Below are positions 8,001-14,720 of a stretch of DNA of 20,106 nucleotides, piece after piece. How positions within the stretch are numbered: position 1 is the stretch's first letter; each line of letters begins with the position of its first letter. This DNA is from JALYUA01 sp038229875 (GTDB lineage Bacteria > Acidobacteriota > Thermoanaerobaculia > UBA5066 > Gp7-AA6). The position numbers and the translations under genes were made by a program. The stretch is from contig JBBROA010000076.1 of NCBI GenBank assembly GCA_038229875.1, positions 1-20,106 on the forward strand, in the 5' to 3' direction. The notes under the pieces were generated by a model. It worked only from the letters and a program-made list of their open reading frames with translations, made no database searches and was not told the DNA's origin.

Positions 8001-9603
8001 CGCGCTCGGCATCGTCATCCCTCCCGGGCTCCCGGAGGCGTTCCTCGAGTCGCCCCGCGATCCTCTCGGCGATCTCGTCTCCAGGTACGCGAGGACGCAT
8101 CCGCCTTTCCTCGCCGAGACGGCCGCGGCGCGCTTCGACCTGCCCATCTCTCCGGTCCGGCTCGCTCTCGAGCGGCTTGCGTCGGCGGGACGCGTCGTCG
8201 AGGGAGAGTTTCTCCCCGCGGGGAGAACGCGAGAGTGGTCCGACGCCGAGGTGCTGAGGTCTCTGAAGCGGAGGTCGCTCGCGCGCCTCCGCCGCGAGGT
8301 CGAGCCCGTCGATCCGCCGGCTCTGGGACGTTTCCTCGCGGACTGGCAGGGCGTGCGGGGACCGCGTCCCGGGCTGGACGCCCTGCTCTCGGCGGTCGAG
8401 CAGCTGCAGGGATGCCCGCTTCCGGCTTCCGTGCTCGAAAGCGAGATCCTTCCGGCGCGGGTTTCCGGATACAAGCCCGCGGACCTCGACCTCCTGTGTG
8501 CGGCCGGAGAGGTCCTGTGGCGGGGGATCGAGTCGGTCGGCCCATCCGACGGCCGCATTGCGCTCCACCTCCCCGACCGATATGCGCTGCTGGCGCGCCC
8601 CGCTTCGCCGGTCGAGGGAGAGCTGGCGGAGCGGCTGCGCGCGATCCTTTCCGCCCGTGGCGCGCTCTTCTTCTCCGACCTCGCGCGTGAAACCGGCGCG
8701 TTCGCGGGAGACCTCGTCCGGTCGTTATGGGACCTCGTCTGGGCGGGGGAGGTCACCAACGACACTCTGGCGCCGCTGCGGTCATTCTTGAGAGGCGCGG
8801 CGAACGACGAGCGGCGAAGCGTCCGAAATCGAGCTTTTCGCAGCCGTCGTTCGGGCCCTCCCGGGAGCGAAGGACGGTGGTCGCTGCTGCCGGGCGCGGC
8901 ACTGGCGCCTCCGAGCGAGACGGAGCGCCGCACCGCGCTCGCGGCGTCGCTGCTGGAGCGTTACGGAGTCGTGACCCGCGAGGCGGTGCACGCGGAGGGA
9001 ATCGCGGGCGGGTTCTCCGCCGTGTACCCGATCTTCCAGGCGATGGAGCAGGCCGGGCGCATCCGGCGCGGGTACTTCGTCGCCGGCCTCGGAGCGACCC
9101 AATTCGCGCTGCCGGGCGCCGACGACCGGTTGAGATCCTCGCGCGATCCGGCGCCGGACGGCGAGGGGCGCACATGGTTCCTCGCCGCGGCGGATCCCGC
9201 GAATCCATACGGCGCGGCGGTTCCGTGGCCGGAGCCTTCGGGCGCCGCACCGCGTCCTACGCGCGTATCGGGCGCCCGCGTTCTCCTGCGGGAGGGGGAG
9301 CTGCTGGCCGCGACCGGGCGCGGCCAGCGCAGCCTGGTCACGTTCCTGCCGCCGGAAGAGCCGGAGAGGTCCGAGGCCGCCCGCGCGATCGCGTCCGCGT
9401 TCGCCCGCCTGGTCGAGAGCGGGCAGCGCCGCGCGGTGCTGATCGGTCGGATCGACGGCGAGGAGCCGGCGGCATCCCCGCTCGCTCCATTCCTCCGCGA
9501 AGCCGGATTTACTGCCGGCAGCCGCGGTTTCTTGAAGCGCGCGCCGGGTCCCCGCACTCCGGCTGGCAGCGACGCCACGCGGACCTCCGCGCCGGATGCC
9601 TGA
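5068..9603 (+). CDS. lhr: Lhr-family ATP-dependent DNA helicase (full-length form)
   Basis: The 1511-residue protein is close in size to the long Lhr of Escherichia coli and mycobacteria. It is a superfamily 2 3'-5' helicase acting in DNA repair. Helicase motifs in order are Walker A APTGSGKT (45-52), DEIH (168-171), SAT (206-208), IFVNSRR (300-306), TSSLELGIDMG (354-364) and QRIGRGGH (383-390). A DEAD/H-associated domain follows with SPFGARVHAPWA starting at residue 681. The C-terminal extension continues through ESEILPARVSGY and a winged-helix-type region at about 1270-1360 (LLERYGVVTREAV...GYFVAGLGATQFALPGADDRLR). In E. coli this extension has been reported to carry uracil-DNA glycosylase activity. 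GTG at 5068 lies just before the first conserved helicase segment. The stop overlaps the glycosylase start by eight bases, so the two are co-transcribed. Confidence 0.96.
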   Translation: MASHSLDAFHLPVRQWFEGSFPEPTRAQAKGWPSIVGGQSTLLLAPTGSGKTLAAFLAAIDRLLFSAVPPKLERCRVLYVSPLKALAVDVERNLRAPIAGISAVAGRAGVPFSTPTLAIRTGDTPSADRARMLRTPPDILITTPESLYLLLTSGARSMLPWIETVIVDEIHSLVSSKRGAHLFLSLERLEALRHPGAAPLQRIGLSATQRPLEEIARLLGGGEPSGGDWKPRPVTIVDAGHKKAFELTVEVPVEDMSRMGEPADDIPSGPAAAGPARRSIWPSIHPRLVELVLAHRSTMIFVNSRRLAERMASALNEIAGEEIALAHHGSIAREKRLEIEDRLKRGELPAIVATSSLELGIDMGAVDLVVQIEAPPSVASGIQRIGRGGHSVGAVSRGIIFPKYRGDLLACAAATVRMIEGKVEETFYPRNPLDVLAQQVVAITAAGPIGTDALYDLVRRAAPFAELPRGSFEGVLDMLSGRYPSDEFAELRPRITWDRVGGTVRAREGAGRVAIVNGGTIPDRGLFGVFLAGDSGSGDKARSRRVGELDEEMVFESRPGDVFLLGASSWRIEEITHDQVIVSPAPGQPGKMPFWHGDRPGRPPEFGRAVGQLARELSTSPPADALLRLTREHGLDSRAATNLLAYLAEQTAATGEVPSDRAIVIERYLDEIGDWRVCVLSPFGARVHAPWAMAVVARLREERGSEIEMMWSDDGMVFRLPESDAAPDVSLFLPVADEVEDLLVGALGQTSLFAARFRENAARALLLPRRHPGRRSPLWAQRKRSADLLAVASRYGSFPMILETYRECLRDVFDLPGLVDILRRIASRRIRVVAAESRVASPFAASILFSYVANFVYDGDAPLAERRAQALSVDQAQLKELLGQAELRDLLDPDAIEELGRSLQRLDGTRAARHADGLHDLLLGLGDLTTEEIRARSQPPEAVDEWLEALRRDRRILEVGIAGDRRWIAAEDAGRLRDALGIVIPPGLPEAFLESPRDPLGDLVSRYARTHPPFLAETAAARFDLPISPVRLALERLASAGRVVEGEFLPAGRTREWSDAEVLRSLKRRSLARLRREVEPVDPPALGRFLADWQGVRGPRPGLDALLSAVEQLQGCPLPASVLESEILPARVSGYKPADLDLLCAAGEVLWRGIESVGPSDGRIALHLPDRYALLARPASPVEGELAERLRAILSARGALFFSDLARETGAFAGDLVRSLWDLVWAGEVTNDTLAPLRSFLRGAANDERRSVRNRAFRSRRSGPPGSEGRWSLLPGAALAPPSETERRTALAASLLERYGVVTREAVHAEGIAGGFSAVYPIFQAMEQAGRIRRGYFVAGLGATQFALPGADDRLRSSRDPAPDGEGRTWFLAAADPANPYGAAVPWPEPSGAAPRPTRVSGARVLLREGELLAATGRGQRSLVTFLPPEEPERSEAARAIASAFARLVESGQRRAVLIGRIDGEEPAASPLAPFLREAGFTAGSRGFLKRAPGPRTPAGSDATRTSAPDA

Positions 9604-10426
9604 AGGCGACACGATCCTCCGCGCGGCGCGGACCCTCGCGCGAGCCCTGGAAGGCCGGACCGTCCTCACCGCCCGTTCACCTCTGCCCGCCATCGCCGGC
9701 GCACGCCTCTCCGGCCGCACGATTGAACGGGTGGAGGCGCGCGGGAAAAACCTGCTCTTTCATTTCGACGACGGAAGAATCCTGCACACGCACATGCGGA
9801 TGACGGGCTCGTGGCACCTGTACCGGCCGGGGGAGACCTGGCGGAAACCGGAGCGCCTCGCGAGGATCGTGCTCGAGACCGATGCGTTCGTGGCCGTCTG
9901 TTTCAACGCCCCCGTCGTCGAGGTACTCACTTCGCGCGCGGCGCAACGATCGCCGCTCGGGCGACTGGGAGCCGACATCCTCGCGGAGGAATTCGACGCG
10001 GCGGCCGGAGCGGCGGCGATGCGGGCGCTCGGAGCGATTCCAATCGGCGAGGCGCTCCTCCACCAGGGCGCCATCGCCGGGATCGGAAACATCTACAAAT
10101 CCGAGTCGCTCTTCGCCGCGGGGGTGGATCCTTTTCTGTCCGTGTCCGCGGTGTCGGCCGCAGAGATCGAGAAGGTGCTTCTCGAGGCGCGGCGCCTCAT
10201 GCAGGCCAACCTCGGTGCGCCGCCGCCTGGCTCGCCGCCCCGACCCGGTTCACGACGGGGCGCCCGCGTCTACCGCCGCGCCGGAGAGCCCTGCGTCACC
10301 TGCCACGAGCCAATCCGGATGCGTCGGCAGGGAGACGCGGGCCGCTCGACCTACTGGTGCCCGAGGTGTCAGAAACGAACGGAGCCGACGGTGCCCGGAA
10401 GTGGGACGTTCGATCCAAAGTTTTGA
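9596..10426 (+). CDS. nei: Fpg/Nei-family DNA glycosylase / AP lyase
   Basis: This 276-residue base-excision repair enzyme removes oxidised bases and cleaves the abasic site. The N-terminus MPEGDTI gives the catalytic Pro2 (after Met removal) and Glu3. K51 in the GKNLL turn is the conserved beta-hairpin lysine, and HTHMRMTGSW (64-73) follows. The helix-two-turn-helix contains GIGNIYKSE (162-170), whose Asn contacts the DNA phosphate. A C-terminal zinc finger has C233-X2-C236 and C255-X2-C258, with R250 in the GRSTYWC segment acting as the phosphate-binding arginine. MPEGDT rather than MPELPE at the start points to the Nei side of the family. The ATG lies inside the end of lhr (9596-9603 overlap). 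The same lhr-nei order is known in mycobacteria, supporting joint action in repair. Confidence 0.95.
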   Translation: MPEGDTILRAARTLARALEGRTVLTARSPLPAIAGARLSGRTIERVEARGKNLLFHFDDGRILHTHMRMTGSWHLYRPGETWRKPERLARIVLETDAFVAVCFNAPVVEVLTSRAAQRSPLGRLGADILAEEFDAAAGAAAMRALGAIPIGEALLHQGAIAGIGNIYKSESLFAAGVDPFLSVSAVSAAEIEKVLLEARRLMQANLGAPPPGSPPRPGSRRGARVYRRAGEPCVTCHEPIRMRRQGDAGRSTYWCPRCQKRTEPTVPGSGTFDPKF

Positions 10427-10441
10427 ATCTCGATCCAAGGA

Positions 10442-10458
10442 GAGGTATCTTCTACCTC
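10442..10458 (+). terminator. Weak hairpin after the glycosylase gene, possible terminator
   Basis: GAGGTA (10442-10447) pairs with TACCTC (10453-10458) over a 5-base loop, 15 bases after the glycosylase stop. It is followed after a short GCCGGG by ATTTCTT rather than a clean T-run. The stem is short and AT-containing, so termination would be inefficient. Confidence 0.25.
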
Positions 10459-10469
10459 GCCGGGATTTC

Positions 10470-10500
10470 TTGACACACAACTTAACTGACTACAAATAAA
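10470..10500 (+). promoter_or_regulatory. Candidate promoter of the TonB-dependent receptor in an AT-rich island
   Basis: TTGACA at 10470-10475 is a perfect -35 hexamer. The following bases are strikingly AT-rich for this genome and include TACAAA (10491-10496, 15-base spacing) and AAATAA just after it; neither is an ideal -10. A second -35-like TTAACT (10482-10487) has ATAACT 17 bases downstream (10505-10510). The 191-base gap (10427-10617) holds no gene I can support, and one or both of these sites probably drive the receptor gene with a leader of over 100 bases. Confidence 0.45.
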
Positions 10501-10617
10501 TGAGATAACTTCGGTATGTGCCGTTCTGTCCATGGCACGAGAATGGCTATTAGCGGCGTGGGTGGAATCCGCAGGAAATTGCAAAGGGCCCATGAAAAAG
10601 GGTCGGAAAGGAGTCGC

Positions 10618-13563
10618 ATGAAGTTTTTACGATTCTTGAGCATCGCACTCGTGGCCGCAGGCCTCTCCGCGTCGCTTCTCGCCCAGGGAGCCACGACGAC
10701 CGGGAGTATCTACGGGCGGGTGACCGATGAAACCGGGGGAGTTCTTCCGGGTGTCACGGTCACCCTTTCAGGTATCGGTGCACCCCGCACCACGACCACG
10801 GGACCGCAGGGGGATTTTCGGTTCATCAACCTGTCTCCCGGCTCGTATTCGGTGAAATCCGAACTGTCGGGCTTCGGCACGGTGGACCGCACGAACGTGG
10901 CGGTCACACTGGGCACCAACACGGAGGTCGTCCTCCCGATGAAGCTCGCCAGTGTCTCGGCGACCATCACAGTCACATCCGAGTCGCCGCTGCTCGACAC
11001 GCGCCGGCAGACGGAGGGCGCGACATTCAACCAGAAGCAGCTCGAGAGCATCCCGACGGGGCGCGACCCGTGGGTCGTCATCCAGCAGGCCCCGGGAGTC
11101 CAGATCGACCGCCTGAACATCGGCGGCAATCAGTCGGGCCAGCAGTCCTCGTACATCGGGAAGGGCGCCGACGGCAGCCAGAACGTGTTCAACGTCGACG
11201 GTGTCACGATCACCGACATGGCGGCGGTCGGCTCCTCTCCCACGTACTACGACTTCGACGCGTTCCAGGAAATGCAGGTCTCGACGGGCGGCACGGACCC
11301 TTCCGTGTCGACGCCTGGCGTCACGCTCAACATGGTGACGAAACGCGGAACCAACGAGGTGCATGGCTCCGGCCGTTACTTCGCGACACCCGCCGAGCTG
11401 CAGGCGAATAACGCCCCGCAGGAAGCCAAGGATCAGGGTCTGACGAACAAAACAGTCGACCGGGTCTCTCGGGCCGGCACCGGCGCCGGGATTCAGGACT
11501 ACGGTGTCGAGGCCGGCGGCCCGCTGTGGCAGGACCACGCATGGCTTTGGGGTAGCTACGGCCGCAAGGAGATTCCGTTAGTCAAGCTGGGCGGCGCGAA
11601 CGACATCACCTATCTCGATGACTACAGCGCCAAGCTGAACATCCAGCCGGTCGAGTCGAACTCCGCCACCGGGTTTTATCTCCGCGGCGGTAAGTCGAAA
11701 TTCGGCCGCAGCGCCGGACGGACGCGGCCGGCGGAGACTTCCGTCGACCAGACGGGTCCCACCTCGATCTGGAAAGTCGACGACGCGCAGGTCTTCGGAC
11801 CGAGCTTCGTGGCGAACGGCTACTACTCCTACATCCGGGGCGGTTTCGGCCTGATCCCCGAAGGTGGGACCGCGGTCGACGCGTACCAGGACGCGGGACT
11901 CATCTGGCATCGCACCTACCAGCTCTTTCAGACGGAGCGGCCCGTCCATCAGGCCGGCGCGAATTCGTCGTACTTCTTCAACACGGGCACGCTCGGCCAT
12001 GAGCTGAAGCTCGGATTCGGCTGGCGCAACTCCGGCGTAAAGTCGACGGCGGCGTGGCCGGGGACGGGCAACGTCGGTCGCGAGCAGGTGCTCTTCCCGA
12101 GCGATCCGGGCGGGTTCGTCGCGACGGCGGACATCACCCGGGCCGGCATTCCTTCGTATGCCTACACGTACTACAACGGCTTCATCAGCGACACGATCAC
12201 CGCTAGCGCGCTGACCATCAACCTGGGCGTCCGCTACGACCGCCAGAACGGCGTAAACCGGGCGAGCAGCGTCTCGGCGAACGGCACCTTTCCGAATCTC
12301 GTGCCCGCGCTCAACTATCCCGGTATCGCGAGCGAATTCACCTGGAAGGACTTCCAGCCTCGTGTTGGAGCGACCTACGCTCTCGGCGCCGAGAAGAGGA
12401 CTGTGCTCCGCGCTTCGTATGCGCGTTACGCCGACCAGCTCGGCGGCAGCATCCTCACGTACGACAACCCGCTCGGAGCGATCCAGGGAACGCGCTTCCG
12501 GTGGAACGACAAGAACAAAAACCACAACGTGGATCCGGGAGAGCTCGGCGCTGTCGTCCGCCAGCTTGGCGGCTTTGATCCGACGTGTCCGAGCTGCGTT
12601 TCCTCGACCAACGTGGTCGACCACAACCTCAAGTCCCCCAAGACGGATGAGTTCTCGGTGGGCGTCGATCACGCGCTCCTGCCGGAGTTCGTCGTCGGTG
12701 CTAATTACACCTATCGCCACCGGAAAGACTTGATCTGGTCGCCCTACATCGGAGTCACCGCGGCCGACTACGCCTCGTCGATTCCTGGTGTCGAGGGTTT
12801 CGACGTTAACGGCAATTCGCTCGGTTTCACCGGCCGCATCTACGGGACCACACCGTTGGGTGCCAATTTCAACGGCGGTCAGTTCGTTTCGAACCGGCCG
12901 GACTATGCGACCGACTACAACGGAGTCGAGCTCCAGCTCACCAAGCGCCTGTCCAACAAGTGGATGGCGCACGGACAGGTCTCGTACAACGACTGGAAAA
13001 ACAAGGTCAAGAACACGGCCACGGGATGTATTGACCCGACGAACCAGGTTTACCCCCAGGGAGGGGCCTTCCCGGGTAACCCGCTCGGGCCGACCTGCTC
13101 CAACGGCTCTCAGGTCTACCAGGAGTCTGTCGGAAGCGGCAGCTTCGGCCAGGTTTTCATCGGATCCAAGTGGAATTTCAATGTCACCGGCCTGTACCAG
13201 CTTCCGTTAAGCTTCAACATTGCCGCGAACCTGTACGGACGCCAGGGATACGTCAATCCCTACTTCGTCAACGTCGACACCGACAATGGCGAGGGAACGC
13301 GCCTGGCACTCGTCGGGAACCCGGAAGACCACCGTCTGAAGAACGTGTACAACCTCGACCTCCGGCTCGAAAAGGTCGTTGCGATCGCCGCGAAGGCTTC
13401 GCTGACGCTCTCCGTCGAGCTCTTCAATGCCCTGAACGCGAACACGATCCTTCAGCGTGAGACGGATGCGACCCCCGGCGCGGGCAACGTCTCAGCGGCG
13501 GGCTCGATCGACGAGATCCAGAACCCGCGGGCGGTGCGTCTCGGAGCCCGGATCAGCTTCTAA
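10618..13563 (+). CDS. TonB-dependent outer-membrane receptor with carboxypeptidase-regulatory-like domain
   Basis: This 981-residue outer-membrane protein starts with a signal peptide (MKFLRFLSIALVAAGLSASLLAQ, about 1-23). A carboxypeptidase-regulatory-like beta-sandwich covers about 28-109 (GSIYGRVTDETGGVLPGVTVTLSG...GDFRFINLSPGSYSV). A plug domain follows at about 123-245 (TEGATFNQKQLESIPTGRDPW...NVFNVDGVTITD...). The rest is a 22-strand-type beta barrel ending in RISF with the C-terminal Phe used by the outer-membrane assembly machinery. This is the Oar-like/Acidobacteria-type receptor; ligands are usually large nutrients such as glycans or peptides, but none can be named. ATG 10618 has AAAGGAG at 10607-10613; an in-frame ATG at 10516 lacks a ribosome site and would bury the signal peptide. 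An EF-hand-like loop lies at 631-642, with CPSC at 657-660 and two further Cys at 804 and 827. Confidence 0.93.
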   Translation: MKFLRFLSIALVAAGLSASLLAQGATTTGSIYGRVTDETGGVLPGVTVTLSGIGAPRTTTTGPQGDFRFINLSPGSYSVKSELSGFGTVDRTNVAVTLGTNTEVVLPMKLASVSATITVTSESPLLDTRRQTEGATFNQKQLESIPTGRDPWVVIQQAPGVQIDRLNIGGNQSGQQSSYIGKGADGSQNVFNVDGVTITDMAAVGSSPTYYDFDAFQEMQVSTGGTDPSVSTPGVTLNMVTKRGTNEVHGSGRYFATPAELQANNAPQEAKDQGLTNKTVDRVSRAGTGAGIQDYGVEAGGPLWQDHAWLWGSYGRKEIPLVKLGGANDITYLDDYSAKLNIQPVESNSATGFYLRGGKSKFGRSAGRTRPAETSVDQTGPTSIWKVDDAQVFGPSFVANGYYSYIRGGFGLIPEGGTAVDAYQDAGLIWHRTYQLFQTERPVHQAGANSSYFFNTGTLGHELKLGFGWRNSGVKSTAAWPGTGNVGREQVLFPSDPGGFVATADITRAGIPSYAYTYYNGFISDTITASALTINLGVRYDRQNGVNRASSVSANGTFPNLVPALNYPGIASEFTWKDFQPRVGATYALGAEKRTVLRASYARYADQLGGSILTYDNPLGAIQGTRFRWNDKNKNHNVDPGELGAVVRQLGGFDPTCPSCVSSTNVVDHNLKSPKTDEFSVGVDHALLPEFVVGANYTYRHRKDLIWSPYIGVTAADYASSIPGVEGFDVNGNSLGFTGRIYGTTPLGANFNGGQFVSNRPDYATDYNGVELQLTKRLSNKWMAHGQVSYNDWKNKVKNTATGCIDPTNQVYPQGGAFPGNPLGPTCSNGSQVYQESVGSGSFGQVFIGSKWNFNVTGLYQLPLSFNIAANLYGRQGYVNPYFVNVDTDNGEGTRLALVGNPEDHRLKNVYNLDLRLEKVVAIAAKASLTLSVELFNALNANTILQRETDATPGAGNVSAAGSIDEIQNPRAVRLGARISF

Positions 13564-13583
13564 GTTTTCGCGAGGTTTCTTTC

Positions 13584-13621
13584 GCCCGCCGGGACTAAAA
13601 TCCCGGCGGGCTTTCTTATTT
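13584..13621 (+). terminator. Intrinsic terminator after the receptor gene
   Basis: GCCCGCCGGGA (13584-13594) pairs perfectly with TCCCGGCGGGC (13601-13611) over the 6-base loop CTAAAA, followed by TTTCTTATTT (13612-13621). An 11-bp GC-rich stem with a T-rich tail 20 bases after the receptor stop is a textbook Rho-independent terminator. It ends only 25 bases before the next ATG. Confidence 0.9.
13596..13601 (+). promoter_or_regulatory. Possible -10 hexamer (TAAAAT) inside the terminator loop
   Basis: TAAAAT differs from TATAAT at one base and spans the terminator loop and first base of the right arm. A start of transcription near 13608 would give the downstream four-gene operon its own short leader containing the AGGAGG at 13631-13636. 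No good -35 is visible at 16-18 bases upstream. The alternative is that the operon is fed by read-through of the terminator. Confidence 0.25.
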
Positions 13622-13646
13622 AGAGCGCAGAGGAGGATTGGAGCCA

Positions 13647-14720
13647 ATGAGATCGAACCGTTGGATTTTCCGGGTCGCCCTGACCTTCGTCGCTGCGATC
13701 GCGATCGCGGCCTCCCTTCCGGCTCAGGCCTGGCGTGGGGGCGGCGGCCGGCTGGACGGCACGCTGGTTGACGCGAGCGGCAATCCCGTCGCGGACGCCG
13801 TCGTCCAGCTTCGGCTGAATGGACAGGGGCCGGATTTAAAAAGCGACAAGAAGGGCAAGTGGGCGATCCTCGGGATCAGCGGAGGCGCCTGGTCGATCGA
13901 CGTCTCGGCGCCGGGGTTCCAGACGTTCAAGACGACCGTTCAGGTTTCCGAAGTGCTGCGAGTCCCCACCATGAAGATCCAGATGCTTCCGGCCGTGAAG
14001 CAGGAGGCGACGGAGGCCACGATTTCCGTCGGCGGCAAGAAGATCTCACCCGAAACCGCCGCCTCGATCGAGAAGGGGAACGTCGCGATGAAAGCGGCGG
14101 ACGAGCTCGGTAAGGCCTATGACGGCTGCCACAGCGCTCCCGTCGCGGGCCAGGAGTCGCCGGCGGCGCAGGAGGCCTGCGCGAAAACCGCGGAGGCTTC
14201 GCGCTCGGCGAAGCTCAAGGAGGCGCAGCAGGCGTTCGGAACGGCGCTGAAGGACCTCCCGGACAACCGGCCGATCTTGACGAACCTCGAGCTCGCGTAT
14301 TACCTGGACGGGAAACTCGACGAAGCGGTCAAGTACGCCCGCCAGATCGTGGCGCAGGAATCGACCGACGCGCCCAGCTGGATGATGATCGCGAAGCTCG
14401 AGCTCGAACGGGGCAACTTCGACGCGGGCAAGGAAGCCCTTTCACACATCCCGGAGGAGAAGCTCACCGACCCGATGCCCTTCCTCAACATGGGCATCCT
14501 TTACTACAACAAGAAGCATCCCGCCGAGGCCGATGAAGCCTTTACGAAGGCGATCGCGCGGCGCAATGACATGTCCGAGGCGTATTACTACCGCGGGCTC
14601 GCGCGCCTTCAGGCGAAGAACAGCGCGGGGGCGAAGGCGGACTTCCAGAAATACATGCAGCTCGATCCCAGGGGCAAAGACGCCGACACCGTCAAGGACA
14701 TCCTGAAGACGATCAAGTGA
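13647..14720 (+). CDS. Exported carboxypeptidase-regulatory-like / TPR protein
   Basis: The 357-residue protein has a signal peptide (cleavage likely after AQA, residue 28), so it is periplasmic or surface-exposed. Residues 33-115 form a carboxypeptidase-regulatory-like beta-sandwich (GRLDGTLVDASGNPVADAVVQLR...GAWSIDVSAPGFQTFKTTVQV), the same fold as the N-terminus of the upstream receptor. A linker with Cys161 and Cys178 may form a disulfide. Residues 190-357 are TPR helices (AQQAFGTALKDLPDNRPILTNLELAYYLDGKLDEAVKYARQIV and later repeats with the LD PRGK ending). It has no catalytic residues and is likely a scaffold. AGGAGG (13631-13636) sits ten bases before ATG 13647 and a second GGAG three bases before it. 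A TTG at 13638 is possible but too close to the ribosome site. First gene of the four-gene operon. Confidence 0.85.
   Translation: MRSNRWIFRVALTFVAAIAIAASLPAQAWRGGGGRLDGTLVDASGNPVADAVVQLRLNGQGPDLKSDKKGKWAILGISGGAWSIDVSAPGFQTFKTTVQVSEVLRVPTMKIQMLPAVKQEATEATISVGGKKISPETAASIEKGNVAMKAADELGKAYDGCHSAPVAGQESPAAQEACAKTAEASRSAKLKEAQQAFGTALKDLPDNRPILTNLELAYYLDGKLDEAVKYARQIVAQESTDAPSWMMIAKLELERGNFDAGKEALSHIPEEKLTDPMPFLNMGILYYNKKHPAEADEAFTKAIARRNDMSEAYYYRGLARLQAKNSAGAKADFQKYMQLDPRGKDADTVKDILKTIK

Noticed and set aside
10516..10617. Longer receptor start at ATG 10516
   Set aside because: No ribosome site, and it would place 34 residues before an obvious signal peptide; ATG 10618 has AAAGGAG upstream.
10427..10617. 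A small RNA or extra gene in the AT-rich gap
   Set aside because: Only promoter-like hexamers and a weak hairpin are visible; there is no ORF with a ribosome site or clear RNA fold.
13638..13646. TTG start for the TPR protein at 13638
   Set aside because: Only one base separates it from AGGAGG; the ATG at 13647 begins the signal peptide at a workable distance.
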